Assembly: GCA_002423545.1 (NCBI GenBank)
Contig: DIWP01000034.1
Span: 1-48,419, forward strand
Origin: Thermoleophilia bacterium UBA6103
Lineage (GTDB): Bacteria > Actinomycetota > Thermoleophilia > UBA2241
DNA length: 48,419 nucleotides
Reading direction: 5' to 3'
This document shows positions 17,576-26,384 of this stretch, piece after piece. Every line of letters starts with the position of its first letter. Position 1 is the stretch's first letter. Position numbers and translations under genes: made by a program. The notes below the pieces were generated by a model. It was not told the DNA's origin. It worked only from the letters and a program-made list of their open reading frames with translations, and did not search any database.

Positions 17576-18475
17576 TCAGCCGCGCAGCAGGTCCGGGAAT
17601 TCGGCGGCGAACAGCTCGACCAGATAGTCGGTCATACGCCGCACCAGGAAGCGGCCCTTCTCCTCGGAGGCGTCGGTCGCTTTCGCCAGGACGCCGGTCT
17701 GCGTGAGCAGGCGCGGCGGCGGCGGCAGGATGTCGTAGCGCGGATGCTCCGGCGAGCGATCATCGGCGATCAGCTCGCGCCGCACCAGGTGCGGTAGCAG
17801 GACCATCATGAGCGAGGTCTCGACGACCGCCGCATGCTCGGAGTCCCAGCCGGGGAAGCCGCCGGGGAACAGCAGCTCGAGCTCCTCGTCGGTGAACACC
17901 GGCCAGGCGTCCTCGATCACGAAGACCTGGGCGTCGGGAGAGACCCGGCCGGGCACGACCGCGGGGCCGGGCGTGTCCCCTTCCAGCCCAGCGGGGCTGC
18001 CGCCGGCGCCGGCCGACGCGCGCCCGCCGGCCGCGCCGACCGGCGACACAGGAGCGCCGGCGCCGAGCCCCGCCTCGCGCACCGCCAGATCGGCGCCCTC
18101 GAACAGGAAGCTCGAGCTCTCCATGTGCCAGTTGACGATCAGGATGCGTCGGAAGCTGTGGCGCAGGTACTCACCGACCACGTCGCGGGTGACGTCGATG
18201 AGGGTCTTGCCACGCAGCGACGTGGTGCCGATGAACCCCTGGCCGCCGCCGCTGAGCGGCCGGCTCTTGTAGCCGTAGTGCAGCGGCGGCGCGATCAGCA
18301 GGTCGATGCGCTCGCCGACCCGCTTGAGCAGCTCGACCGGCAGAAAGGTGTCGGTGCCCAGCGGCAGGTGCGGCCCGTGCTGCTCGGTGGCCCCGGCCGG
18401 CAAGACGAGGGCGGCGTTGCGTTCCACCGCCGCCCGTACCTCCGGCCACGTCATCTCCTGAAGCAGCATCGTCAT
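17576..18475 (-). CDS. Creatininase-family amidohydrolase-like protein
   Basis: 299 aa. LPAGATEQHGPHLPLGTD (residues ~25-42) supplies the Glu, His and Asp metal ligands of the creatininase/ArfB family, and HAAVVETSLMM matches the later HAxxxETS metal site. The usual NGHGGN loop is replaced by NWHMES, so the metal or substrate site is altered. A ~45-residue Gly/Ala/Pro insert follows ADLAVREAG. Family members hydrolyse cyclic or formyl amides with two metal ions. GGAGG lies only 3 nt before the ATG at 18475 but 9 nt before the ATG at 18469, so the true start may be 18469. It is last in a run of four minus-strand genes (nth, SDR, epimerase, this). With an altered core motif, activity on creatinine is not assured. 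Confidence 0.82.
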   Translation of the reverse strand: MTMLLQEMTWPEVRAAVERNAALVLPAGATEQHGPHLPLGTDTFLPVELLKRVGERIDLLIAPPLHYGYKSRPLSGGGQGFIGTTSLRGKTLIDVTRDVVGEYLRHSFRRILIVNWHMESSSFLFEGADLAVREAGLGAGAPVSPVGAAGGRASAGAGGSPAGLEGDTPGPAVVPGRVSPDAQVFVIEDAWPVFTDEELELLFPGGFPGWDSEHAAVVETSLMMVLLPHLVRRELIADDRSPEHPRYDILPPPPRLLTQTGVLAKATDASEEKGRFLVRRMTDYLVELFAAEFPDLLRG

Positions 18476-18576
18476 CGTCCTCCTGCCCGTTGCCCGGTGC
18501 GGCGGCGTGTGACGCGGCGGGCATGTGCCGCCGGGCGCGCCGCCTCGCGCTCGGCGCCGAGGGGGCGCGCCGCAGT

Positions 18577-19488
18577 TCAGAACTCGTGGTCTCGCAGCCA
18601 GACGACGTACTCTCGCAGCCCCTCCTCGAGCGTCACGCGCGGCTCGTAGCCGAGGTCGCGGCGCGCGGCGCCGATGTCGAAGAGGCCCTGCCGGTCGCCG
18701 CCCATGACGCCCGGGCCAACGTCGAACACGGCCTCGGGCAGCAGGGCCGACAGCAGGCCGAGCACCTCGCCGAGCGTCGGCTGGACGCCGCCGGTGACGT
18801 TGTAGACAGACAGCTCGTGCTCGTCGACGAAGCAGGCGGCCAGCGTCGCCGCCGCCGCGTCGGTGACGTGTACCAGCTGCAGCTTCTGGTCGCGGCCGTG
18901 CGGCAGGCGGAACGCCTCGCCGCGCACGGCCGCCCGGATGGCGTCGCCGACCACCTGCGGCATGACCTGCCCGGGCCCGTACACCTCGGCGACGCGCAGG
19001 GCGATCGCGTCCATGCCGAAGCACTCGTTGTAGGAGCGCCCGAGCATCTCGGTGGCCGCCTTGGTGACGCCGTACGGCGTGCGCGGCTGCAGCGGCGCCG
19101 CCTCGGTGACCGGCTGATCGTCCGTATGCCCGTACGCGCACTCCGAGCTGAACACGACCACGCGAGCGATACCGGTGAGCCGTGCCGCCTCCAGCACGCA
19201 GCAGGTGCCGACCACGTTCGCCTGCACCGTGGCCAGCGGCATCGCCAGCGAGACGTCGGGGTGCGACTGCGCGGCGGTGTGCACGATGCGCTCCACGCCG
19301 TGCTCCTCGATGGCCCACAGCAGCCGCGGGACGTCATCGAGCTCGCCGAGCACCGGCACGTGCAGAGCGTGCCGTGCGCCCGGCCCCAGATCGCGACTGT
19401 AGTCCACGGCGGTATGCCCGCCGGCCGTCAGCCCGTCCACCACGTAGCGGCCCAGGTAGCCGCGCCCGCCGGTGACCAGGACGCTCAT
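18577..19488 (-). CDS. NAD-dependent epimerase/dehydratase (UDP-glucose 4-epimerase-like)
   Basis: 303 aa. An extended SDR: GGRGYLG (GxxGxxG, residues 7-13) for NAD binding, IVHTAAQSHPDVS, FSSECAYG, and the catalytic TPYGVTK (YxxxK). The length and motif set fit sugar-nucleotide epimerases such as GalE or related dehydratases used for cell-surface glycans. GGGAGGGG lies 8 nt upstream of the ATG. It follows the SDR gene by 33 bp on the same strand, so the two are probably co-transcribed. The specific sugar cannot be read from sequence. Confidence 0.88.
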   Translation of the reverse strand: MSVLVTGGRGYLGRYVVDGLTAGGHTAVDYSRDLGPGARHALHVPVLGELDDVPRLLWAIEEHGVERIVHTAAQSHPDVSLAMPLATVQANVVGTCCVLEAARLTGIARVVVFSSECAYGHTDDQPVTEAAPLQPRTPYGVTKAATEMLGRSYNECFGMDAIALRVAEVYGPGQVMPQVVGDAIRAAVRGEAFRLPHGRDQKLQLVHVTDAAAATLAACFVDEHELSVYNVTGGVQPTLGEVLGLLSALLPEAVFDVGPGVMGGDRQGLFDIGAARRDLGYEPRVTLEEGLREYVVWLRDHEF

Positions 19489-19521
19489 GCCGGCCGCCCC
19501 TCCCTGCTCACGCTGACCCCC

Positions 19522-20289
19522 TCACAGCCCGTACCAGCAGGTCGTGCCGCCGTCCATCACCAGCGAGGCGCCGGTCATGTACGACGAGTCGTCGCAGGCC
19601 AGGAAGAGCGCACCGCGAGCGATCTCGTCGGCGCTACCGAGCCGCTTGAGAGGTATCGGCGCGAGCTGCGCGGCTAGCCGCTCCGGATCGCGCGTGAGCG
19701 CCTCGATCAGCGGCGTGTCGACGGGACCGGGACAGAGGCAGTTGACGCGGACGCCGAGCGGCGCGCAGTCCACGGCCAGGGCCCGGGTCATATTGACGAT
19801 GCCGGCCTTGGCAGCGCAGTAGGCCACCATGCGCGACGTGCCCACCAGCCCCAGCTCCGAGGCGGTGAACACGAGCGCGCCGCCGCCGGCGGCGCGCAGC
19901 GCCGGCAGGCTGTGCCGGGCCAGGCTGAAATGCGCCGCCAGATTGACATCGAGGCAGCGGCGGAACTCCGCGTCGGTGGTCTCCAGCGCCGTGCCGTCGT
20001 ACTCGACGCCGGCGTTGGACAGCACCACGTCGAGCCGGCCGAAGGCGTCGAGGGCGGCGGCGACCAGCGCCTCCACCTGCGCCGGCTCGGTGACGTCGGT
20101 GGCGACGAAGCGGGCCCGGCCGCCGTCGGCGGCGATGCTCTCGACGACCGCCGCGCCGCCGGGCTCGTCGAGATCGGCCGGGACCACGGCGGCGCCTTGG
20201 GCGGCGAAGAGCCGCGCCGCCGCCGCACCGATGCCCGACGCGGCGCCGGTGACGATCGCGACCCTGCCGGCCAGCTTGCCCTGCGTCAT
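19522..20289 (-). CDS. Short-chain dehydrogenase/reductase (classical SDR)
   Basis: 255 aa. IVTGAASGIGAA (TGxxxGxG cofactor motif), SNAGVEYDG (NAG), the catalytic Ser in FTASELGL, and YCAAKAG (YxxxK) are all present; CPGPVDTPL is the usual PG motif. An Asp after the second strand (VPADLDEPGG) suggests NAD rather than NADP. GGGGAG lies about 9 nt before the chosen ATG at 20289; longer in-frame starts would disrupt the spacing. It lies 16 bp after nth and 33 bp before the epimerase. Substrate unknown. Confidence 0.9.
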   Translation of the reverse strand: MTQGKLAGRVAIVTGAASGIGAAAARLFAAQGAAVVPADLDEPGGAAVVESIAADGGRARFVATDVTEPAQVEALVAAALDAFGRLDVVLSNAGVEYDGTALETTDAEFRRCLDVNLAAHFSLARHSLPALRAAGGGALVFTASELGLVGTSRMVAYCAAKAGIVNMTRALAVDCAPLGVRVNCLCPGPVDTPLIEALTRDPERLAAQLAPIPLKRLGSADEIARGALFLACDDSSYMTGASLVMDGGTTCWYGL

Positions 20290-20305
20290 CCCGTACGCTC
20301 CCCGC

Positions 20306-20986
20306 TCAGGCCAGTCCCGCCGACGGACACACACCTGCCAGCGCACATTCACCGCAGGCCGGCCGGCGAGCGTGGCACACCCGGCGCCCGTGCAGCACCA
20401 TGTTGACGTGCACGGCGTAGACGTTCTCCGGACCGGCCATCCCGGTCAGCAGCGGATGCGCCGCCTCGGCACTGACTCTGGGGCCGATGAGGCCCAGCCG
20501 GCGCGCCACGCGGTGCACATGGGTGTCGACCGGCATCACCGGCCGGCCGAGCGAGAACATCAGTACGCAGGCCGCCGTCTTGGGACCCACACCAGGCAGG
20601 CCGGTCAGATACTGGACGGCGTCCGCGTCGTCCATCGTCTCGACGACCGAGAGGTCGGGCTCGCTGCCGTCCAGCGCCGCCAGGATCGCCTTGATGCGCG
20701 GCGCCTTGGTGTGGGCGAGGCCGCCGCGCTTGATGGTCGCCTCGATCTCCTCGACATCGGCGTCGCGCACCGCCGCCCAGCTGCCGAAGCGCTCGCGCAG
20801 AGCGGTGAAGCTGTGCACCGTGTTCACGTCGGCGGTGTTCTGCGAGAGGACGGTGTAGACCAGCTCGTCGAGCGGCGGGTAGCGAGGCTCCCAGACCGGC
20901 CGGCCGTAGACGTCGTCGAGGATCGCGATGACCGTCCCGATGTCGGGGGCCGAGGAGTCGGCGGCGTTGTCGGCATCGCTGCTCAC
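20306..20986 (-). CDS. nth: Endonuclease III-family DNA glycosylase
   Basis: 226 aa from the GTG at 20986; a GTG six codons upstream (21004) is equally possible and neither has a clear Shine-Dalgarno. The helix-hairpin-helix LTGLPGVGPKTA contains the catalytic lysine, and VDTHVHRVARRLG contains the catalytic aspartate. The C-terminal 4Fe-4S loop has the spacing C-x6-C-x2-C-x5-C (CHARRPACGECALAGVC). These are the full hallmarks of Nth, which removes oxidised pyrimidines and nicks the abasic site. It is divergent from the 5-oxoprolinase-like gene and heads the minus-strand gene run. Confidence 0.93.
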   Translation of the reverse strand: MSSDADNAADSSAPDIGTVIAILDDVYGRPVWEPRYPPLDELVYTVLSQNTADVNTVHSFTALRERFGSWAAVRDADVEEIEATIKRGGLAHTKAPRIKAILAALDGSEPDLSVVETMDDADAVQYLTGLPGVGPKTAACVLMFSLGRPVMPVDTHVHRVARRLGLIGPRVSAEAAHPLLTGMAGPENVYAVHVNMVLHGRRVCHARRPACGECALAGVCPSAGLA

Positions 20987-21157
20987 AGCGGCAGTCTGCC
21001 ACACCTCGGGGGCGCCGGGCCATCCCGCTCTGCAAGCTCTCGCACACCCCCAGGCACCCCGTCTCCGGGCCCTCGTGTGGCCGAGTCACCCTGTCTTCGC
21101 GCCGACCCGCCCGGGCCCGCCCGGCATCGGTCGCTGCAACGACACAGCCGGGTGGTC

Positions 21158-21163
21158 GATAAT
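21158..21163 (+). promoter_or_regulatory. Candidate -10 box (GATAAT) for a leaderless transcript
   Basis: GATAAT matches the -10 consensus at five of six positions and ends 6 bp before the GTG at 21170. A transcript from it would start at or beside the GTG. No Shine-Dalgarno is seen there, which fits leaderless translation. The -35 region is weak. Confidence 0.4.
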
Positions 21164-21169
21164 GGCCCC

Positions 21170-24100
21170 GTGGGACCGGATGTGACGCACGACGCACACG
21201 CCTCTGCACCGACCGACGACGCCGCCGATCGGCGCTGGCGCTTCTGGATCGACAGAGGCGGTACGTTCACCGACCTCGTCGCCGTGCGGCCCGACGGCTC
21301 GTCGGTCACGCACAAACTGCTGTCCGACGACCCCCTCCATGGCGAGGACGCCACCCTGCTCGGTATCCGGCATCTCATGGGGCTGCCGCCCGGCGCGCCG
21401 ATCCCAGGCGCCGCGATCGCCGAGGTCCGCATGGGCACCACGGTCGGCACCAATGCGCTGCTGGAGCGGCGCGGTGAGCCGACCGCGCTGGCCGTCACCC
21501 GCGGCTTCGCCGATGCGCTGCGCATCGGCTATCAGGACCGGCCCGACATCTTCGCTCTCAGGATCGAGCTGCCCGAGCTCCTGCACGAGCGGGTCATCGA
21601 GATCGACGAGCGGCTGCGCGCCGACGGGACGGTCGAGCGGCCTCTGGACGAAGAGGCGGCGCGGGCGGCGTTCGCCGCCGCCCGCGCCGCCGGCCTGCGA
21701 TCGATCGCCATCGCGCTCATGCACGGCTACCGGCACCCGCGACACGAAGAACGGCTGGGACGCATCGCCCGCGAGCTCGGCTTCACGCAGATCTCGCTCT
21801 CCCACGAGACGATCCCGCTGGTGAAGCTGGTCGGCCGCGCCGAGACGACGGTGGTCGACGCCTACCTCTCGCCGATCCTGCGCCGCTACGTCGACACGAT
21901 CGCCGCCGATCTCGGCGCGAAGACGGATGACGGAGTGACCGCCGGCGGCGGCGCTCCCTCGGACGGCGGCGCTGCCTCGGACGGCGGCGCTGCCTCGGAC
22001 GGCGCCGCCACCCCAAGGCATGCCCCGCGCCTCTTCTTCATGCAGTCCCACGGCGGCCTCACCGACGCTCGCGGCTTCCGCGGCAAGGACAGCATCCTCT
22101 CGGGGCCGGCCGGCGGCATCGTCGGCGCCGTCGAGACGTGCCGCGCCGCCGGCTACGACCGCATCGTCACCTTCGACATGGGCGGTACGTCCACCGACGT
22201 CGCCCACTACGCCGGCAGCTACGAACGGTCACTCGAATCGACGGTCGCCGGCGTCCGCCTGCGCTCACCGATGCTGCGCATCCACACTGTTGCGGCCGGC
22301 GGCGGCTCGGTCTGCAGCTTCACGGACGGCCGCTACCGGGTCGGCCCGCGCTCCGCCGGCGCCGACCCGGGCCCGGCCTGCTACCGGCGCGGCGGCCCGC
22401 TCACCGTCACCGACTGCAACGTGGTCGTCGGCAAGATACGCCCCGAGCACTTCCCGCACGTCTTCGGACCCGGCGGCGACCAGACCATCGACCCCGCCGC
22501 CTCACACGCGCGGCTCGACGAGGTCGCCGCCGCCATGCGCGCCGAGGGCGTCGAGCCCGGTCCCCCGGAGCGGCTGGCCGACGACCTCATCCGCGTCGCC
22601 GTCGACGGTATGGCTCGGGCCATCAAGCAGATCTCCACCCATCGAGGCTACGACGTGAGCGACTACACCCTCTGCTGCTTCGGCGCCGCCGGCGGCCAGC
22701 ACGCCTGCCTGGTCGCCGACGACCTCGGCATCCGCTCGATCATCCTCCATCCCCTCGCCGGGGTGCTCTCCGCCTACGGGATGGGCCTGGCGAGCGTCCG
22801 CGCGCTTCGCCAGCAGAGCGTCGAGCGGCCGCTCGAGCCACAGGCCGCCTCCGACCTGACATGCCTGCTCGACGACCTCGCTTGGGCGGCGGCCGACGAG
22901 CTCGTCGCCCAGGGCTCAGCGCCCGAACGCATCTGCGTGGAACGCCGTCTGCTCCTCAAGTACGAGGGCACCGACATGACCCTGCCGATCACGTGGCGGT
23001 CGGTCGCCGAGATGGCCGACGAGTTCAACGCCACGCACCGTGAGCGCTACGGCTTCACGATGGACGAGGCGCGGCTGGTGGTCGATGCGGTCCAGATCGA
23101 GGCGATCGACGGCGGCGACGCCGCGCAGCTGTCCGTGGGAGCCCGCGACGCCGTACAGACGCCGGCCGACCCGGCGGCCTCGCCCGCCGTCCATCCGGCC
23201 GACCCGGCGACCTCGTCCGCCGTCCATCCGGCCGCTCCGGCCGCCGAGAGCCCGACCGTCGCCATCTACACGGCCGGCCGCCGTCGCGAAGCCCCCGTCC
23301 TGGCCCGTCAAGGTCTGGGGGCGGGAGACACCATCGACGGCCCGGCCATCATCTTCGAGCCCACCAGCACCACCGTCGTGGAGCCCGGCTGGTCGGCCGA
23401 GGTGCGGCGCGGCGGCGAGCTGCTGCTCCGTCGACACCCTCGCGTGGCGCCGGAGGCTGCCACGGCCCGCACATCCATCCCCGCCTCTTCCACGGAGGCG
23501 TCCGCAGGACGCACCTGCTCGCCGCTGCTGCTGGAGGTCTTCAACAACCTCTTCATGTCCTGCGCCGAGCAGATGGGCGCCATGCTCCAGAACACGGCCC
23601 GCTCCGTGAACGTCAAAGAGCGGCTCGACTTCTCCTGCGCCATCTTCGACGAGCACGGCCTGCTGATCGCCAACGCCCCTCACCTCCCCGTCCATCTGGG
23701 ATCGATGGGCGAGACGGTACGCGCCGTGCTGCGGTCGCACGGCGGTCGGCTGCGGTCCGGCGACGCCGTCCTCGTGAACTCCCCGTATCACGGCGGCACC
23801 CACCTGCCCGACCTCACCGTCGTCTCGCCGGTGTCCATCGACGAACGGCCGAGCGGCGCGGCGCCAGACGCCGAGCGGCCGCTCTTCTACCTCGCCGCGC
23901 GCGCCCACCACGCCGACGTCGGCGGCAGCACGCCCGGGTCGATGCCGCCGGACAGCCGCACCATCGACGAGGAAGGCGTGCTGATCCGCGACTTCCTGCT
24001 TGTCGAGGACGGTCGCTTCCGCGAACCCGAGCTCGTCGCGCTGCTGTCGGGTGGCGCGTACCCGGCCCGCAACGTGCCGCAGAACGTCGCCGACCTCAAG

Positions 24101-25174
24101 GCCCAGGTCGCGGCCAACGCGCGCGGCGGCGCCGAGCTGCGCCGCATGGTCGAGCGACACGGGGCGGATGTGGTGCGTGCGTACATCGGCTTCATGTATC
24201 AGCACGCCGCGAACAGCGTGCGCCGTGCCCTGCGCGAGCTGCCCGGCGGCTCCTTTGAATGCCGGCTCGACGACGGCGACCGCATCGCCGTCCGCATCGA
24301 CGTCGACCGGTCGCGCGGCACGGCGCGCATCGACTTCAGCGGCACATCGCCTCAGCGGCCCGACAACTTCAACGCGCCGCGCGCCGTCACCATCGCCGCC
24401 GTCCTCTACGTGGTACGCACCCTGGTGGACGTCGAGATACCGCTCAATGAAGGGTGCCTGGCCCCGCTCGAGATCGTCATCCCCGACGGCTGCCTGCTGG
24501 CGGCCGCCCACCCGGCCGCCGTCGCCGCCGGTAACGTCGAGATCTCGCAGATCGTCACCGACACACTTCTGGGCGCCTTCGGCGTGCTCGCCGGCTCCCA
24601 GGGGACGATGAACAACCTGACGTTCGGCAACGGCCGCCACCAGTACTACGAGACGATCTGCGGCGGCGTCGGGGCCGGCCGCGAGTTCGACGGCTGCAGC
24701 GCTGTACACAGCCACATGACCAACTCGCGACTGACCGATCCCGAGGTCCTCGAGTCGCGCCACCCGGTAGTGGTCGACGAGTTCGCCGTGCGGCTCGGCA
24801 GCGGCGGAGACGGGCGCCGGCGCGGCGGCGACGGCGCCCGCCGGCGACTGCGCTTCCTGGAGCCGATGACGGCAGCCATCGTGTCCGGCCGCCGCACGGT
24901 GGCGCCGCACGGACTCGACGGCGGCCGGCCGGGACTCTGCGGCCGCAACGCCGTCGTGCGCGCCGGCATGCCGGGGACAGACGAAGGACGGGCGGACGAC
25001 CGCGCCGTCGCCCGCGGCGTTCCTGACACCGGCACGGCGGCGGCAGAGGAGTCGCAGGAAGAGGTCGGCGGCGTCGCCAGACTGGAGCTGCGTGCCGGCG
25101 ACGCCGTGCTCATCGAGACGCCGGGCGGCGGCGGCTTCGGGGCACCGCCGGATGCCCCCGGGACCCGCGTCTGA
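21170..25174 (+). CDS. Fused hydantoinase A/B (5-oxoprolinase-like) protein
   Basis: 1,334 aa, similar in length to the fused HyuA-HyuB eukaryotic 5-oxoprolinase. HyuA half (~1-760): WIDRGGTFTDLVAV, MGTTVGTNALLERRG, LSGPAGGIVGAVE, FDMGGTSTDVA (ATPase core) and CFGAAGGQHA. HyuB half (~785-1334): LEVFNNLFMSCAEQMGAMLQ, VNSPYHGGTHLPDL, FYLAARAHHADVGG, SQGTMNNLTFGN and the C-terminal TPGGGGFG. The family cleaves 5-oxoproline, hydantoins or related cyclic amides with ATP. Three 18-bp repeats (21947-22000) add GGAASD units in HyuA, and a 33-bp repeat (23162-23227) lengthens the linker between the halves. Start GTG 21170 fits the GATAAT box just upstream; the open frame further upstream lies over the antisense nth and SDR genes. 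It is divergent from nth and ends at a strong hairpin. Confidence 0.9.
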   Translation: MGPDVTHDAHASAPTDDAADRRWRFWIDRGGTFTDLVAVRPDGSSVTHKLLSDDPLHGEDATLLGIRHLMGLPPGAPIPGAAIAEVRMGTTVGTNALLERRGEPTALAVTRGFADALRIGYQDRPDIFALRIELPELLHERVIEIDERLRADGTVERPLDEEAARAAFAAARAAGLRSIAIALMHGYRHPRHEERLGRIARELGFTQISLSHETIPLVKLVGRAETTVVDAYLSPILRRYVDTIAADLGAKTDDGVTAGGGAPSDGGAASDGGAASDGAATPRHAPRLFFMQSHGGLTDARGFRGKDSILSGPAGGIVGAVETCRAAGYDRIVTFDMGGTSTDVAHYAGSYERSLESTVAGVRLRSPMLRIHTVAAGGGSVCSFTDGRYRVGPRSAGADPGPACYRRGGPLTVTDCNVVVGKIRPEHFPHVFGPGGDQTIDPAASHARLDEVAAAMRAEGVEPGPPERLADDLIRVAVDGMARAIKQISTHRGYDVSDYTLCCFGAAGGQHACLVADDLGIRSIILHPLAGVLSAYGMGLASVRALRQQSVERPLEPQAASDLTCLLDDLAWAAADELVAQGSAPERICVERRLLLKYEGTDMTLPITWRSVAEMADEFNATHRERYGFTMDEARLVVDAVQIEAIDGGDAAQLSVGARDAVQTPADPAASPAVHPADPATSSAVHPAAPAAESPTVAIYTAGRRREAPVLARQGLGAGDTIDGPAIIFEPTSTTVVEPGWSAEVRRGGELLLRRHPRVAPEAATARTSIPASSTEASAGRTCSPLLLEVFNNLFMSCAEQMGAMLQNTARSVNVKERLDFSCAIFDEHGLLIANAPHLPVHLGSMGETVRAVLRSHGGRLRSGDAVLVNSPYHGGTHLPDLTVVSPVSIDERPSGAAPDAERPLFYLAARAHHADVGGSTPGSMPPDSRTIDEEGVLIRDFLLVEDGRFREPELVALLSGGAYPARNVPQNVADLKAQVAANARGGAELRRMVERHGADVVRAYIGFMYQHAANSVRRALRELPGGSFECRLDDGDRIAVRIDVDRSRGTARIDFSGTSPQRPDNFNAPRAVTIAAVLYVVRTLVDVEIPLNEGCLAPLEIVIPDGCLLAAAHPAAVAAGNVEISQIVTDTLLGAFGVLAGSQGTMNNLTFGNGRHQYYETICGGVGAGREFDGCSAVHSHMTNSRLTDPEVLESRHPVVVDEFAVRLGSGGDGRRRGGDGARRRLRFLEPMTAAIVSGRRTVAPHGLDGGRPGLCGRNAVVRAGMPGTDEGRADDRAVARGVPDTGTAAAEESQEEVGGVARLELRAGDAVLIETPGGGGFGAPPDAPGTRV

Positions 25175-25190
25175 GCCGATCGCCTATCAC

Positions 25191-25230
25191 GCGAAAGGGG
25201 GAGGACGGCTCGCCGTCCTCCCCCTTTCGC
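25191..25230. terminator. Perfect long hairpin between convergent genes
   Basis: A 19-bp perfect inverted repeat (25191-25209 with 25212-25230) lies 16 bp after the 5-oxoprolinase-like stop and 31 bp before the end of the LapA-like gene. It probably terminates both. The stem ends in CCCCCTTTCGC-TTCG; on the minus strand the stem ends in GGGGGAAAGCG-like order. Confidence 0.85.
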
Positions 25231-25261
25231 TTCGCCGCCGGCGCTCGGCGCCGTCTTCTGG

Positions 25262-25531
25262 TCAGCGGTACTTGCGCCGCCGTGCGCGAGCCCGCCGCCA
25301 GCTCACGAGCAGGCCCGCCAGGATGCCGACCACGAAGATGATCAGAAGCATGATCCACATCTGCAGGCTGAAGTTCCAGGCCAGGAACTCGACCGTGACC
25401 TTCTGCGTGTTCTGGAAGATGAAGACGAGAGCCAGCACCACGAGGATGCCGATGAATCCGAATCGCGTGTACTGCTTCCAGTCCCTCCCCGCGCCGCCGC
25501 CTTCGCGCGGGGTACCCGTCTGAGCCGCCAT
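25262..25531 (-). CDS. LapA-domain small membrane protein
   Basis: 89 aa. Two hydrophobic segments (FIGILVVLALVFIFQNT and IMLLIIFVVGILAGLLV) surround a short QKVTVEFLAWNF strand, the LapA/YciS domain pattern, and a basic tail (RRARARRRKYR) follows. The start ATG 25531 is preferred because GGAGGG lies 6 nt before it, while the ATG at 25537 directly abuts the same Shine-Dalgarno. LapA-domain proteins in Gram-negatives help regulate lipopolysaccharide synthesis, but the family is widespread and its role here is unknown. A related protein lies immediately upstream on the same strand. Confidence 0.85.
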   Translation of the reverse strand: MAAQTGTPREGGGAGRDWKQYTRFGFIGILVVLALVFIFQNTQKVTVEFLAWNFSLQMWIMLLIIFVVGILAGLLVSWRRARARRRKYR

Positions 25532-25706
25532 GTCCATCCCTCCGTGCGTTCGTCGCATGCGTCGCTGTGAGCATCATCGGCAGACGGACCAGCAGACACG
25601 AGACCCACACGCTGGCCACCCGCCGGATCGAGCTGCTGGCGTGTACCCGTCGGCGAGAGGTGGACAAACCGGATCGCGGACGCCGGCGAGCGGCGGGAGC
25701 CCCGAT

Positions 25707-26075
25707 TCAGCGCGGGCGCGCCCGCTTGGACTTGCGTCCCAGGAAGAAGCCGACGACGACGCCGATGAGCAGCACGATGAGCAGCATCAGCCATGCTGGG
25801 GCGGTGAACTCCGCCGCGATGAACGAGAGACTGACCTTGCCGGTGTTCTGGAACACGAAGACGAGGACGAAGGCGACGATGAGGGCGACGATGCCGAGAC
25901 GGATGTAGGCGCCGGTGCGCGATGCCCGCACCTCGCGCTCCACGGGAGCGGCCTTCTCGACGTCCGGCCCCACCCCCCCGGCACCCGGCCCCATCCCCCC
26001 ATCATCCGATGGCGCCCGGCCCACGCCCGGCGCCTCGCCGCCCGCGTCCGGCGGCATCCCCTGCTGCTCCGACAT
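25707..26075 (-). CDS. LapA-domain small membrane protein with long disordered N-terminus
   Basis: 122 aa from ATG 26075, with GAGGAG 7 nt upstream. Residues 1-~50 are Gly/Pro/Asp-rich and disordered. Then come two membrane helices (LGIVALIVAFVLVFVFQNT and WLMLLIVLLIGVVVGFFLG) with GKVSLSFIAAEF between them and a basic end (RKSKRARPR). The core is clearly paralogous to the 25262-25531 protein, and both end in Arg/Lys tails likely to sit at the inner membrane face. Same strand, 175 bp upstream of its paralogue; a tandem duplication followed by linker growth is likely. Confidence 0.85.
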   Translation of the reverse strand: MSEQQGMPPDAGGEAPGVGRAPSDDGGMGPGAGGVGPDVEKAAPVEREVRASRTGAYIRLGIVALIVAFVLVFVFQNTGKVSLSFIAAEFTAPAWLMLLIVLLIGVVVGFFLGRKSKRARPR

Positions 26076-26202
26076 CGCACCGCTCCTCTCAGCCTCGCTC
26101 CATGACGGCGGCGGCGAGAGCGCGGTGATCGCGCACATGTCCGCCGATCGACGACGTCAGCCTACCGCATCACGCCGCGCCCGCCGACGGCGCGCCGCCC
26201 AT

Positions 26203-26265
26203 CCCGTGCGGCACGTCGCGCAGCCCGTTCGGCACGTCGGCCGGCCCGTTCGGCAGACCGCTCGC
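26203..26265. repeat. 21-bp tandem repeat, three copies
   Basis: Units at 26203-26223, 26224-26244 and 26245-26265 begin CCCGTTCGGCA (CCCGTGCGGCA in the first). The array ends 7 bp before the TAGACT -10 candidate of the downstream gene, so it covers the expected -35 region. Confidence 0.8.
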
Positions 26266-26272
26266 ACCCGGA

Positions 26273-26278
26273 TAGACT
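26273..26278 (+). promoter_or_regulatory. Possible -10 box (TAGACT) for the PLP-enzyme gene
   Basis: GATAGACT, identical to the candidate at 14518-14525, lies 107 bp upstream of the GTG at 26385. No convincing -35 hexamer is seen; the 21-bp repeats occupy that position. Confidence 0.35.
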
Positions 26279-26384
26279 GGGGGTGCAGCCGCGCGGCGCA
26301 CACGGCCCCGGTCACCGCCCGAGCCAGCCGCGTGAGCACGCGCCGACCGAAGCAGCCACCGACGACCCGCACAGGAGGTCACCC

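Noticed and set aside
19829..21169. In-frame extension upstream of the 5-oxoprolinase-like gene
   Set aside because: It overlaps antisense SDR and nth genes, has no HyuA-like sequence, and a promoter-like GATAAT lies just before GTG 21170.
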